From an uncultured Eubacteriales bacterium (GTDB taxonomy: Bacteria > Bacillota > Clostridia > Lachnospirales > Lachnospiraceae), in assembly GCA_900539455.1 (NCBI GenBank), contig UQCD01000018.1:1-46914 (forward strand): 46,914 nucleotides of DNA. Reading direction: 5' to 3'. This document shows positions 1-8,758 of this stretch, piece after piece (the first letter of the stretch is position 1; each line of letters begins with the position of its first letter). The notes under the pieces were generated by a model, which was given only the letters and a program-made list of their open reading frames with translations, was not told where the DNA came from and made no database searches. Position numbers and translations under genes: made by a program.

Positions 1-195
1 CTTGCGGATTCCGCATAAGGGCAAAAATAAGGGAAAATACATATCATTTCACTATTTAATGGGCTGAAAAGCCTGTAAAATAAGGAAAGTTCAGGAAATC
101 TCTCCACAAATTCCGATTTATTAGTCTGTTTCCATTGTAGAACATAGCAATTCATTTAAGCCATACCAAATTTAATGGTTTAACCATTTTCAGAC
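1..195. other. Non-coding left edge
   Basis: I see no gene here. There is a short palindrome near position 5 (TGCGGA-T-TCCGCA). A second weak hairpin (AATGGT...ACCATT, about 173-188) lies just past the stop of the minus-strand methyltransferase and could act as its weak terminator. The stretch is AT-rich, and any gene further left is outside the window. Confidence 0.4.
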
Positions 196-1398
196 TTACT
201 TTTCATCAACCACCTGAAAAATGTAAAACTTCAAGTAGTAAGAGTCATCAGCCGACCATAAAATTGGGTGGTCTGGTGCCTGAGTACGAAATTCCACCTG
301 CTTTAAGCGTTTGTGAACGCTGGCTGCTGCTTGACCAATAGTTTTTGTAAATAATTCATAATCCATAAAATGAGAGCAGGAGCAGGTAGCCAGATAACCA
401 CCATCCTTAATAAGCTTCATTGCTCGCATATTGATTTCACGATAGCCCTTAGTAGCATTCTTAATTGAGTTTCTTGACTTAGTAAAGGCAGGAGGGTCAA
501 GAATAACCACATCAAATTGCTCACCTTCTTCTTCAAGCTTTGGAAGAAACTCAAATACATCAGCACATTTAAAGGAAACTGTGTCTGATAAGTTGTTAAG
601 GGCAGCATTTTCAGCAGCCTGCATTACACCTAACTCTGAGGCATCTACACCGATAACCTCCTTCGCACCAGCCATACCAGCATTTAATGCGAAAGAGCCA
701 GTATGTGTAAAGCAGTCAAGAACTCGTGCATCCTTACAAATCTTCCAGATAGAGGCACGATTATATTTCTGGTCAAGGAAAAAGCCAGTTTTTTGACCTT
801 CCTTTACATCTACAAAATAGCGTACACGATTTTCAACGATTTCAACCTTAGTGTCAAATTCCTCGCCAATAAAGCCCTTGTATAGTTCCATACCTTCCTG
901 CTTTCTGACCTTGACATCACTTCGCTCGTAAACTCCACGAATAGTAATACCGTCCGCAAGTAATATTTCCTTAAGAGCATTTATAATTGTAAGTTTAAAA
1001 CGGTCAATACCAAGTGCTAGGGATTGAACAACTAAAACATCAGAAAACTTGTCTACTACAATACCTGGTAAAAAGTCTGCCTCACCGAAAATAAGTCGGC
1101 AGCTAGAGATATCAACTACCTTTTTTCTGTATTCCCAAGCATTTTTTACACGCATTTTAATAAAAGCATCATCAATTTCTGTTTCTACATTTCTAGTCAT
1201 CATTCGTATGGTGATTTTGGAGTTGGTATTAATAAAGCCTTTACCCTGAGGATAGCCGGTATGGTCCTTGACTATAACAATATCTCCATTTGTATATTCG
1301 CCCATAATAGTATCTATTTCGTTATCATAAATCCACGGACCACCAGATTTAAGGTATCTGCCTTCGCCTTTTTTTAAATTAACAACTGCTTCGCTCAT
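196..1398 (-). CDS. PUA-domain class I SAM-dependent rRNA (cytosine-C5) methyltransferase, RlmI-like
   Basis: This 400-residue protein matches the RlmI/RlmK family (COG1092), which methylates 23S rRNA cytosine C5 using S-adenosylmethionine in the cytoplasm. The N-terminal ~75 residues look like a PUA RNA-binding domain (KGEGRYLKSGGPWIYDNEI). The C-terminal half is a Rossmann methyltransferase with the family motif FLDQKYNR, the SAM loop DCFTHTGSFALNAG and the DPPAF catalytic-loop motif. A CSCSH stretch near residue 340 fits the second conserved cysteine. The ATG is preceded on the minus strand by a GAAAGGATT ribosome binding site. It is monocistronic and divergent from the metal operon on its right. 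The exact rRNA target cannot be told from sequence. Confidence 0.88.
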   Translation of the reverse strand: MSEAVVNLKKGEGRYLKSGGPWIYDNEIDTIMGEYTNGDIVIVKDHTGYPQGKGFINTNSKITIRMMTRNVETEIDDAFIKMRVKNAWEYRKKVVDISSCRLIFGEADFLPGIVVDKFSDVLVVQSLALGIDRFKLTIINALKEILLADGITIRGVYERSDVKVRKQEGMELYKGFIGEEFDTKVEIVENRVRYFVDVKEGQKTGFFLDQKYNRASIWKICKDARVLDCFTHTGSFALNAGMAGAKEVIGVDASELGVMQAAENAALNNLSDTVSFKCADVFEFLPKLEEEGEQFDVVILDPPAFTKSRNSIKNATKGYREINMRAMKLIKDGGYLATCSCSHFMDYELFTKTIGQAAASVHKRLKQVEFRTQAPDHPILWSADDSYYLKFYIFQVVDEK

Positions 1399-1486
1399 AT
1401 AATAATCCTTTCAAAAGTAAGATTTGTCGTTTACTGATATATATAATAGCATTACACCGTAGATTTTAAAAGAAATAATTTGGTTA

Positions 1487-1542
1487 TTGACATTGAACAT
1501 TAGTTAGATTATACTAACTAATAGTAATGAAAATCATTCTCA
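1487..1542 (+). promoter_or_regulatory. Consensus promoter with palindromic operator and Fur-box-like site
   Basis: A TTGACA -35 (1487-1492), a 17-nt spacer and a TATACT -10 (1510-1515) form a near-perfect sigma-A promoter. A perfect 7-bp inverted repeat, TAGTTAG-N6-CTAACTA (1501-1520), covers the -10. Just downstream, TGAAAATCATTCTCA (1528-1542) matches the classical 7-1-7 Fur box TGATAATNATTATCA at 13 of 15 positions. I infer metal- or Fur-controlled expression of the operon at 1662-4555. The palindrome on the -10 also resembles DtxR/IdeR-type half-sites and may bind a second regulator. Transcription would start near 1522, leaving a 5' leader of about 140 nt. Confidence 0.75.
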
Positions 1543-1661
1543 TTAAAATAAATAGTACATAGTTAAAAATAATTGCAAATACATAACAAAATATATAGTA
1601 AATATATAAATAGAAGCAATATCAAAGTATTATAAAAGAAAGAGTTGAGAAAGAAGATATT

Positions 1662-2093
1662 ATGAAAAAAGAGATAGCAGGACAAAACGAAAAATATTAT
1701 AGAACGAAAATGAAAAAGGAAAAAATAATTAATGAGCTAAGAAGCAGCGGGGGAAGAATTACAAAGCAGAGAAGTATATTGCTGGATATTATTTTGGAAG
1801 AGGAATGTGCCAGTTGTAAGGAAATATATTATAAGGCGCTTAAGTATAATAAAAAAATCGGGACAGCCACAATTTATAGAATGGTGAACACCTTAGAGGA
1901 AATAGGTGCTATTAGCAGAAAGAATATGTATAGAATAGAGGAGCCTGTAGATGCTACAGCCTATAAAGTGGAATTTGAGGATAATACATCCATTGAAATA
2001 CCTGCAAATAGCTGGAATCAGGTTATAAAACAAGGGTTAATATCCTGTGGCTATATTACTAATAAGGATGTTGCATCTATAATTGCTGTATGA
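1662..2093 (+). CDS. Fur-family transcriptional regulator with atypical C-terminal domain
   Basis: This 143-residue protein has a Fur-type winged helix. It shows GRITKQRSILLDII (compare the Fur TPQR motif) and the recognition-helix region IGTATIYRMVNTLEEIGAISR. After about residue 90 it loses family character: the His-rich HHHDH segment and the paired CxxC zinc motifs of Fur/PerR/Zur are absent, leaving only a single SCGY cysteine. Classical metal sensing is therefore doubtful. It is the first gene of an operon with a one-helix membrane protein and a P-type ATPase, behind a Fur-box-like promoter, so it is probably the local autoregulator. The start is the ATG 6 nt after an AAAGAAG stretch; an internal ATG at 1710 is an alternative that begins closer to the winged helix. 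Confidence 0.75.
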   Translation: MKKEIAGQNEKYYRTKMKKEKIINELRSSGGRITKQRSILLDIILEEECASCKEIYYKALKYNKKIGTATIYRMVNTLEEIGAISRKNMYRIEEPVDATAYKVEFEDNTSIEIPANSWNQVIKQGLISCGYITNKDVASIIAV

Positions 2094-2182
2094 ATTAATG
2101 ATAAAGTTTCTCAATAACTGTCTTGAATTGCATTCTGAAAAAAACTATAATTAGACAAAATTATATTAAGGAGGCGTTTTTT

Positions 2183-2461
2183 ATGCGTGATTTTTTAAAG
2201 AAAATTGATGTAAAGAAAACAGGAATTTTTGCAGCAGGTGTATTATTTGGTACTGCTGGTATTAAGATTTTATCAAGCAAGGATGCAAAAAATGTATATA
2301 CAAAATGTACAGCAGCAGCCTTAAGAGCAAAGAAATGTGTTATGAAAACAGCTGCTAACATTCAGGAGAATGCGGGCGATATTTATGCTGAAGCACAGCA
2401 GATTAATGAAGAAAGAGAAGCACAGGCGCAGGCACAGGAAATTCAGGAGGATGCAGAATAG
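2183..2461 (+). CDS. Small one-helix membrane protein, DUF6110-like, partner of the P-type ATPase
   Basis: This is a 92-residue protein starting at the ATG behind AAGGAGG (2168-2174); an upstream non-ATG extension has no ribosome binding site. The N-terminus is basic (MRDFLKKIDVKKTG), followed by one hydrophobic, glycine-rich helix (about residues 14-30), then an amphipathic Ala/Lys/Glu-rich helical tail ending in many Gln/Glu/Ala residues. I recognise it as resembling DUF6110 proteins found beside clostridial heavy-metal ATPases. The layout resembles mycobacterial PacL/DUF1490 proteins, which are encoded next to CtpC-type pumps and support them. That analogy is inference. Cys residues at about 45 and 52 are the only obvious metal ligands. 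The stop lies 18 nt before the ATPase start. Confidence 0.7.
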   Translation: MRDFLKKIDVKKTGIFAAGVLFGTAGIKILSSKDAKNVYTKCTAAALRAKKCVMKTAANIQENAGDIYAEAQQINEEREAQAQAQEIQEDAE

Positions 2462-2479
2462 TAGCTGCAAGGCGTAAAA

Positions 2480-4555
2480 ATGAAATTTGTCATTAAACAT
2501 GAGATTAAAGGTCGTATAAGATTGCATCTTGTGCAAAAGAATATGACATATAAGCAGGCAGATACAATTCAATACGCTTTAAATTCTCTAAAAACAGTTG
2601 AAAAAGTAACAGTATATGAAAGAACGGCAGATGTAGTTATTCTATACAATAGTGATAGAAATGAGATTATTAATTACATAAAGCACCTTCATTATGAAGA
2701 TATTGATGTTCCGGATATAGTGTTAGAAAGCTCTGGCAGGGAAACAAATAGTTATTACTGGGAAAAAATAGTCAACAAAGTAATCTTTAGATATGCAAGC
2801 AAGCTGTTTTTGCCATTACCATTAAAATATGGTTTATCGGCATATAATTCCTTGAAATACATAATTAAAGGTATAAAGGTGCTTGCAAAGGGAAGGATTG
2901 AGGTACCAGTATTAGATGCAACTGCCATAGGCGTATCTATGGTTAGAGGTGATATAAAAACAGCAGGCTCTATAATGTTCCTTCTAAGTATAGGTGAAAT
3001 ATTAGAGGATTGGACACACAAGAAGTCTGTTGATGATTTAGCAAGAAGTATGGCACTAAATGTTGAAAAGGCTTGGTTAAAGACCGAGGAGGGCGAAATT
3101 TTAACTGATATAACAACTATTGAACAAGGTGACCAGATAGTTGTAAGGCTGGGTAATATAATTCCTTTTGACGGAGTGGTTTGTGCAGGCGAAGCAATGG
3201 TTAATCAGGCTTCTCTTACTGGCGAATCTGTTCCGGTTAGAAAGGTAAATGAAAATCTTGTATATGCAGGTACAGTAGTAGAGGAAGGCGAAATTACCTT
3301 TAAGGTTACAGGAACAAGCGGATCTAGCAAGTTTGAAAAAATTGTTTCTATGATCGAGGAGTCAGAAAAGCTGAAATCCTCAGTAGAAGGAAAGGCAGAG
3401 CATTTAGCAGACAAATTAGTTCCTTATACATTAGCCGGCTCTTTGCTTACATATCTGCTTACCAGAAATACAATAAAAGCACTATCTGTTCTAATGGTTG
3501 ATTTTTCGTGTGCCTTGAAGCTTTCAATGCCAATTACAGTTTTATCGGCAATTAGGGAAGCAAGTACCTATGATATTACTGTAAAGGGTGGAAAATATTT
3601 AGAGGCTATGGCCCCAGCCGATACAATAGTATTTGATAAGACAGGTACTCTTACAAAGGCAACACCTACTGTTATAGATGTAATATCCTTTAATGGAGAA
3701 AATCCAGATGAGCTGTTACGAATTGCAGCGTGTCTTGAGGAGCATTTCCCACACTCTATGGCGAAGGCTGTAGTAGATGCAGCAGTAAAAAAGAATTTAG
3801 TTCATGAGGAAATACATTCAAAGGTGGAATATCTGGTAGCACATGGTATATCTACTACAATAGAAGGAAAGAAAGCTATTATTGGAAGTTATCATTTTGT
3901 ATTCGAGGATGAAAACAGCATTATTTTGGACGAATACAAGGAAAAATTTGAAAATCTGTCACCAGAATACTCATATTTGTATCTGGCAATAGAAAATGTA
4001 TTAGCAGCAGCTATTTGTATAGCAGACCCACTTAGAGAAGAAGCATTTGATATTGTAAGTGAGCTTAAAAAGGTTGGTATTAAAAAAGTCGTAATGATGA
4101 CAGGTGATAGTGAAAGAATAGCACACTCTATTGCAGGCAAGGTTGGAGTGGACGAGTATTATTCTGAAGTATTACCAGAGGATAAGGCTTCCTTTGTTGA
4201 GAAGGAAAAAGCAGCAGGCAGAAAGGTTATAATGATAGGTGACGGTATTAATGATTCACCGGCATTGTCAGCAGCCAATGTTGGAATTGCTATAAGTCAG
4301 GGCGCTCAGATAGCCAGAGAAATAGCAGATATAACCATAGGTGCAGATAATCTTTTTGAAATTGTTAAGCTAAAATTAATAAGCGACAACCTTATGAAGC
4401 GAATAAATAGAAACTATCGTGAGATTGTAGGTATTAATACAGGTTTAATAGTGGCAGGTGTGACCGGCGTAATTACACCAACTACCTCAGCAATGCTTCA
4501 TAATACTTCAACAATACTTATTAGCTTAAGTGATATGAAACCAACCTTAAAATAA
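2480..4555 (+). CDS. P1B-type heavy-metal-translocating ATPase with variant transmembrane metal motif
   Basis: This 691-residue P-type ATPase should export a transition metal across the cytoplasmic membrane. Visible motifs are the actuator TGES (about 247-250), the phosphorylation site DKTGT (Asp about 386), the histidine of the P1B HP locus in HFPHSMAKAV, TGDSERIA, and the hinge GDGINDSPALSAA. A C-terminal membrane Asn-x-Ser segment (HNTSTILISLSD) matches P1B pumps. The position of the canonical CPC motif reads FSCALKLSMP (about 342-351), so only the second cysteine is kept and the proline is lost. The N-terminal ~75 residues look like a metal-binding-domain fold without CxxC. Substrate is not decidable; Mn, Fe or Zn fit the Fur-like context better than Cu. 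The ribosome binding site is weak (AAGGCG), suggesting coupling to the preceding gene. Confidence 0.88.
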   Translation: MKFVIKHEIKGRIRLHLVQKNMTYKQADTIQYALNSLKTVEKVTVYERTADVVILYNSDRNEIINYIKHLHYEDIDVPDIVLESSGRETNSYYWEKIVNKVIFRYASKLFLPLPLKYGLSAYNSLKYIIKGIKVLAKGRIEVPVLDATAIGVSMVRGDIKTAGSIMFLLSIGEILEDWTHKKSVDDLARSMALNVEKAWLKTEEGEILTDITTIEQGDQIVVRLGNIIPFDGVVCAGEAMVNQASLTGESVPVRKVNENLVYAGTVVEEGEITFKVTGTSGSSKFEKIVSMIEESEKLKSSVEGKAEHLADKLVPYTLAGSLLTYLLTRNTIKALSVLMVDFSCALKLSMPITVLSAIREASTYDITVKGGKYLEAMAPADTIVFDKTGTLTKATPTVIDVISFNGENPDELLRIAACLEEHFPHSMAKAVVDAAVKKNLVHEEIHSKVEYLVAHGISTTIEGKKAIIGSYHFVFEDENSIILDEYKEKFENLSPEYSYLYLAIENVLAAAICIADPLREEAFDIVSELKKVGIKKVVMMTGDSERIAHSIAGKVGVDEYYSEVLPEDKASFVEKEKAAGRKVIMIGDGINDSPALSAANVGIAISQGAQIAREIADITIGADNLFEIVKLKLISDNLMKRINRNYREIVGINTGLIVAGVTGVITPTTSAMLHNTSTILISLSDMKPTLK

Positions 4556-4580
4556 TAGTGTCAGGTTTTACTGTATTTTA

Positions 4581-4612
4581 AAAGGAACAGCCTTACGGCT
4601 GCTCCTTTATTT
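4581..4612. terminator. Rho-independent terminator, probably bidirectional
   Basis: The hairpin AAAGGAACAGCC-TTAC-GGCTGCTCCTTT has a 12-bp stem with one mismatch and is followed by TATTTG on the plus strand. The minus-strand reading ends in CCTTTTAAAA, so it may also stop the convergent amylase transcript. Confidence 0.8.
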
Positions 4613-4691
4613 GTATATCAGGTATTGTTAAAACAGCAAGTATGTTTTTCTTTAAAATATACTCGGCATTAGATTAAATGTATTTAGCCGG

Positions 4692-6731
4692 CTAATTTAA
4701 AGAATATACTTTATCTGCAATAACAGCTGCACCTGGCTCTAAAGAGCCATTTGATTGTTTAGAACCATCTGTAAAGATAACTAAAGGAGCTTTCCACTCT
4801 TCTGTGAAGGTGTAGCAGTATTTTCCGTCAGCTTCCTTTGTCATTTCAACACCTGGCCAAGCTGCATTTTCTTCAACATCATTTGATGAGGTTTCATCAT
4901 AAACATAAGCGTAAATCTTATCGTTCCAATCTGCTGGCTTTTCAAAGTAAATCTTTGTACCATTTGTAATTGAATCCTGCTTCTTAAAGATGTAGCTAAT
5001 GCAGGTCTTGTTGCCAGCTTCATTTTCTCCGTAAAGAGTAAGCTTTGTTGATTCAGAACCAGCAAGTCCTTCGCCTACCTTAATTACATCATTGTTTTTA
5101 AATTCGACAGCATCTTTTCCATCAATAGAGTATGAAGATTTAACTGAATTTTCAGCAATCAATGTAACATCTACAGAATCACCAATAAATGTTCCTGTTG
5201 TATCGTCAGCAACCTTAACAACTGCAGGAGCAGCTAAATCAACATAGCCATCATTGTATAAAAGAACTGCACTTGAAGCCTTAACAGTACCAGAGATTTT
5301 ACCGTCCTTTACTGTGTAAGAGGTTGTGCCGTCTACACGGTCTGTGTATGTACCGTCAGCTAACTTTGTAGAAGTGCTAAAGTTATAATCTGATGAGTCA
5401 TTGTTAATAACAGCTAAGCCCTTAGTTCCTCTTTCAACATATAAAACACAGTTGTTGTCATCTGGATTGAATAAGTTTTCATCAAGACCAGCCATTGCAT
5501 TTCTGAAACGGTTACAAGCTGTTATAAAAGAATCCTTGTATAAGTTGTCACCAGCCATACCGATTTTGTTGAAGGTTCCCCACATATTGTCTGCTGTAGC
5601 ACCATAAGGTCTGGAGAAGAAAAGTGGAGTGCCATCTTTTCTAACTGAAAGCAGGCACCAGCCCATTTTGATTTTCTTATTATCAATAGTCTGGTAAGTT
5701 TTATCATCACCTGTGTAGTTATCATGAGATTCAACCCAGGTAACAATATTTGGTGCAGCACTGCCAATTCTGTAGTTAGAAACTGTAGAAGCTACAATAC
5801 TCTTTGAAATAAGACAGCTTCTAATTGTCTGTCCATAAGCACTGGCTGTAGTTGCACCGATTTTGTCGATGTAATCTGCAATTCTTTCGCTGCCGTCCTG
5901 AAGAACTTCGCCGTACAAAAATAATGAATCAGCATTTGTTACTTCAGTTGTAACTCTATCCCAGAAGTTATTTGGAAGATTTTGATCATCCTGTGGGTCA
6001 TCACTTAATCCGATATGCTTTGCTGTATCATAACGGAAGCCGTCAGCTCCACAAGCAATAACATCATTAAGATATTTTATAAAATAATTCTGGAAATCTG
6101 GGTTTTCTGTATTTACATCATAAAGACCACCAACAGCCTGTAATGTGCATTCAGCTCTGTCAGAATAATTTGAAATCTCCTCTTTTCCATTTGAATGATA
6201 TAGCTTATCAAGACCACCTACAGCATTAATGAGGTTTTCGCTAATAGCCTCAGTAGATTTTGTTGTATGGTTTGGGGCAACATCAACAATAACCTTAATT
6301 CCGTATGTGTGAGCCTTTTCACACATTGCCTGAAACTCTTCCTTTGTGCCTAACTGGTAGTTACCGATTGTCCAGTCAGTTGGCTGATAATGATAATACC
6401 ATTTTCCTGAACCGAAAAGTTCCATTCCACCGTCGCCACCATTGTAGCAGGCATTAATTGGGGAAGTTTGAATAGCAGAAAAACCTGCCATTGCAATATC
6501 CTCTAAAGACTCATTAATAGTGTTAAATGACCAGGCAAAACAATGAAGAATTGCGCCGTCTTTAATGTTTTCAGTAAGACCATATGCATTGTTGTTTGTG
6601 ATTGTCTGGCTGTTATTGTTTGTGGCATTGTTAGCAGTGGTTTCATTGCCTGAATCCTTACCACATCCAGTGAACATACCTGCAACCATAGCTGCTGCAA
6701 GTGCTAATGCAAATAATTTTTTGTTTCTCAC
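4692..6731 (-). CDS. Secreted alpha-amylase lipoprotein (GH13) with C-terminal starch-binding module
   Basis: This 679-residue extracellular enzyme should hydrolyse internal alpha-1,4 bonds of starch. The N-terminus is a lipoprotein signal with lipobox FTGC (Cys at about 23), followed by an Asn/Thr-rich linker (about 30-48). The GH13 barrel (about 50-400) shows the nucleophile Asp235 in GFRYDTAKH, the acid/base Glu275 in LYGEVLQD, and Asp337 in VESHDNYT; DVAPNHT is conserved region I. A beta-sandwich region follows (about 420-500). The last ~95 residues (KIYFEKPADWNDKIYAYVYD) look like a CBM26-type starch-binding module. The start is GTG, chosen because AAGGAGGT lies 8 nt upstream. Monocistronic. 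Confidence 0.92.
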   Translation of the reverse strand: MRNKKLFALALAAAMVAGMFTGCGKDSGNETTANNATNNNSQTITNNNAYGLTENIKDGAILHCFAWSFNTINESLEDIAMAGFSAIQTSPINACYNGGDGGMELFGSGKWYYHYQPTDWTIGNYQLGTKEEFQAMCEKAHTYGIKVIVDVAPNHTTKSTEAISENLINAVGGLDKLYHSNGKEEISNYSDRAECTLQAVGGLYDVNTENPDFQNYFIKYLNDVIACGADGFRYDTAKHIGLSDDPQDDQNLPNNFWDRVTTEVTNADSLFLYGEVLQDGSERIADYIDKIGATTASAYGQTIRSCLISKSIVASTVSNYRIGSAAPNIVTWVESHDNYTGDDKTYQTIDNKKIKMGWCLLSVRKDGTPLFFSRPYGATADNMWGTFNKIGMAGDNLYKDSFITACNRFRNAMAGLDENLFNPDDNNCVLYVERGTKGLAVINNDSSDYNFSTSTKLADGTYTDRVDGTTSYTVKDGKISGTVKASSAVLLYNDGYVDLAAPAVVKVADDTTGTFIGDSVDVTLIAENSVKSSYSIDGKDAVEFKNNDVIKVGEGLAGSESTKLTLYGENEAGNKTCISYIFKKQDSITNGTKIYFEKPADWNDKIYAYVYDETSSNDVEENAAWPGVEMTKEADGKYCYTFTEEWKAPLVIFTDGSKQSNGSLEPGAAVIADKVYSLN

Positions 6732-6946
6732 TTAAATGTACCTCCTTTTCTATTAACTCCATTATATTACCATTTTTTGTTTGAAAATAAAAGCAAATTA
6801 TGTAAAATATTCACAAGATTAAAAATATTAAAAAAATGATAGTATTGTACAAATACAGTAAAATTAATAGAAGAATAATAAAAACAATAAAAGTAAAATA
6901 AAATCAGATGTTAAGTGAATTATAAAAAAGGAATGGAAGGGTACAA

Positions 6947-8290
6947 ATGGAGAAGAAAACAACATTATTTAAATTAACCTGGCCAATATTAGTAGAGTCA
7001 TTTTTATTTATGCTGCTCGGTACAGTTGATATTTTTATGCTTAGTCAGTTTTCAGATGATGCAGTAGGAGCAGTAGGAATTGTAAATCAGGTAGTAGGCA
7101 TATCGGGATTGGTGTTTTCTATTATAACATCTGGAACATCAATTATATGTGCTCAGTATTTGGGAGCAAATAAAAGTAATGAAGAGAAAAACCGTCTTGT
7201 AGGTGCAGCATTGCAGGTAAATACACTTATGGGTATTATTATGAGTATCATAATGTATGTATTTGCAAAAAATCTTCTTGTATTTATGAGAATGGATAAT
7301 GAATTAATGAGTGACGGTATTGATTATATGAAAATTGTAGGTGGCTTTGTGTTCTTACAGGCTATAGTCAATACCTTCTCAGCGATACTTAGAGCTCATG
7401 GAAAAACAAAGACCTGTATGATAGTTACTATTATAATGAATGTATTGAATATAGGTCTAAACTATGTTTTAATATTTGGCTTTGGACCAATGCCATCACT
7501 AGGAGTGGCTGGAGCCGCTATATCAACCACCTTTAGTAAATTTGTCGCAGTTATTATTTTAGGAACTGTTGTATTTAAAACAGTAGTTAAGGAATTTAAA
7601 GCAAAATATCTGTTAGCAATTAACCGATATGAAATTAGAAAAATACTTACAATAGGAATACCGTCAGCAGGAGAAACTATTTCATACAATTTAGCCTGTC
7701 TTGTAATTACCAGAATAATTAATGATATGGGAAAGACTGTTGTAACAGCCAATTCCTACATAAGCACAATTACAAACTATAATTACCTATTTGCTCTGGC
7801 AATAGCTCAAGGAACAGCTATAATGATTGGATGGAAAATCGGAGCAGGAAAAAAGGAGGAGGCATATAAACTTTGCCTGCGCTCCTTTGGAAAAGGCTTA
7901 ATAGTATCAGTTACTATTACCTTAGCCTGTGTATTTGGTGGAAAATATATATTAGGCTATTTCACAGATAATGAAGCTATTATAAAGATAGGTATTACAA
8001 TATTTGCTATTGACATAATTAACGAGGTAGGCAGAAGTGCAAATCTTATTATAATAAACTCCCTGCGTGCAGCGGGTGATGTAAGATTTCCTGTAGCAGC
8101 AGGCGTATTTTCAATGTGGGGTGTAAGTGTGGTGCTTTCGTATGTGTTTGGAGTAGTACTGGGAATGGGCTTTATAGGAGTATGGCTTGCTAAGGGACTT
8201 GATGAGGTAGTAAGAGGCATAATGATGTACCTTCGTTGGAGAGGCAAAAAGTGGCAAAAATTTTCACAGCTGGAGAAATACCAGGAATAA
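6947..8290 (+). CDS. MATE-family multidrug/cation antiporter
   Basis: This 447-residue polytopic protein has about 12 transmembrane helices in two related halves. It begins with the typical TWPILVESFLFMLLGTVDIFML segment (split here as TWPILVES and LGTVDIFML) and has the repeated-half pattern IGIPSAGETISYNLACLV near residue 240. MATE proteins exchange Na+ or H+ for organic cations or drugs at the cytoplasmic membrane; the substrate is not predictable. The ATG follows GGAAGG with normal spacing, and a strong terminator lies 60 nt after the stop. It appears to be a single-gene unit divergent from the amylase. Confidence 0.88.
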   Translation: MEKKTTLFKLTWPILVESFLFMLLGTVDIFMLSQFSDDAVGAVGIVNQVVGISGLVFSIITSGTSIICAQYLGANKSNEEKNRLVGAALQVNTLMGIIMSIIMYVFAKNLLVFMRMDNELMSDGIDYMKIVGGFVFLQAIVNTFSAILRAHGKTKTCMIVTIIMNVLNIGLNYVLIFGFGPMPSLGVAGAAISTTFSKFVAVIILGTVVFKTVVKEFKAKYLLAINRYEIRKILTIGIPSAGETISYNLACLVITRIINDMGKTVVTANSYISTITNYNYLFALAIAQGTAIMIGWKIGAGKKEEAYKLCLRSFGKGLIVSVTITLACVFGGKYILGYFTDNEAIIKIGITIFAIDIINEVGRSANLIIINSLRAAGDVRFPVAAGVFSMWGVSVVLSYVFGVVLGMGFIGVWLAKGLDEVVRGIMMYLRWRGKKWQKFSQLEKYQE

Positions 8291-8352
8291 CATAAAGCTG
8301 CAAAAATACATCACTAATAACCGTTAATACTGTTAATATAAGAAGTTTTACA

Positions 8353-8396
8353 ACACCCCAGCCTTAATAGATAAATTGAAGGCTGGGGTGTCTTTT
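8353..8396 (+). terminator. Strong rho-independent terminator after the MATE gene
   Basis: ACACCCCAGCCTTAAT pairs with ATTGAAGGCTGGGGTGT (one bulged base, loop AGATAA) and is followed by CTTTT. It is unusually G+C-rich for this region. Confidence 0.88.
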
Positions 8397-8399
8397 AGA

Positions 8400-8680
8400 T
8401 AAACAAAATAAAGTTTTGGAAGTCGTATATGTGAAAATAAATTGTAGAATGGAGAAAAGCGTAAATAAATGATATTTGAATAGTAGAATATGTAAAAGTG
8501 CTTAGAAGTATTTATAGCTTATTATTAGCATATGTTGATTGTGGACTATAGTATAAATAATAAGCACAGTAAATATGTTATGATTGATTAGTTATTATTA
8601 TCTAGTAATGTGTAGAAGAACTAGAAAGCTTGAACTTTCATCTTCTTAAGATCCAAAAACCCTGTCAGTTGTAGGTATAA
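8400..8680. other. AT-rich non-coding stretch between two convergent terminators
   Basis: I see no gene. The only structure is a short hairpin near 8613-8646 (AGAAG...GAAAG-CTTGAA-CTTTC...CTTCT). No ribosome binding site with a following start codon is evident. Confidence 0.5.
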
Positions 8681-8720
8681 AAAAAGCTCCCCTATACTTC
8701 TTTAGGAAATATAGGGAAGT
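8681..8720 (-). terminator. Rho-independent terminator of pyrG
   Basis: Read on the minus strand, TTCCCTATA pairs with TATAGGGGA around a short A/T-rich loop and is followed by GCTTTTTTTATA. It lies 38 nt beyond the pyrG stop. Confidence 0.85.
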
Positions 8721-8758
8721 TTAAATTAACAATACTATATAAGACTAAAAGCCTTTAC

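Noticed and set aside
6840..6862. GTATTGTACAAATAC as an operator between the amylase and MATE genes
   Set aside because: The palindrome is imperfect by one base and such A/T-rich symmetry is common here. No cre-type site could be matched with confidence.
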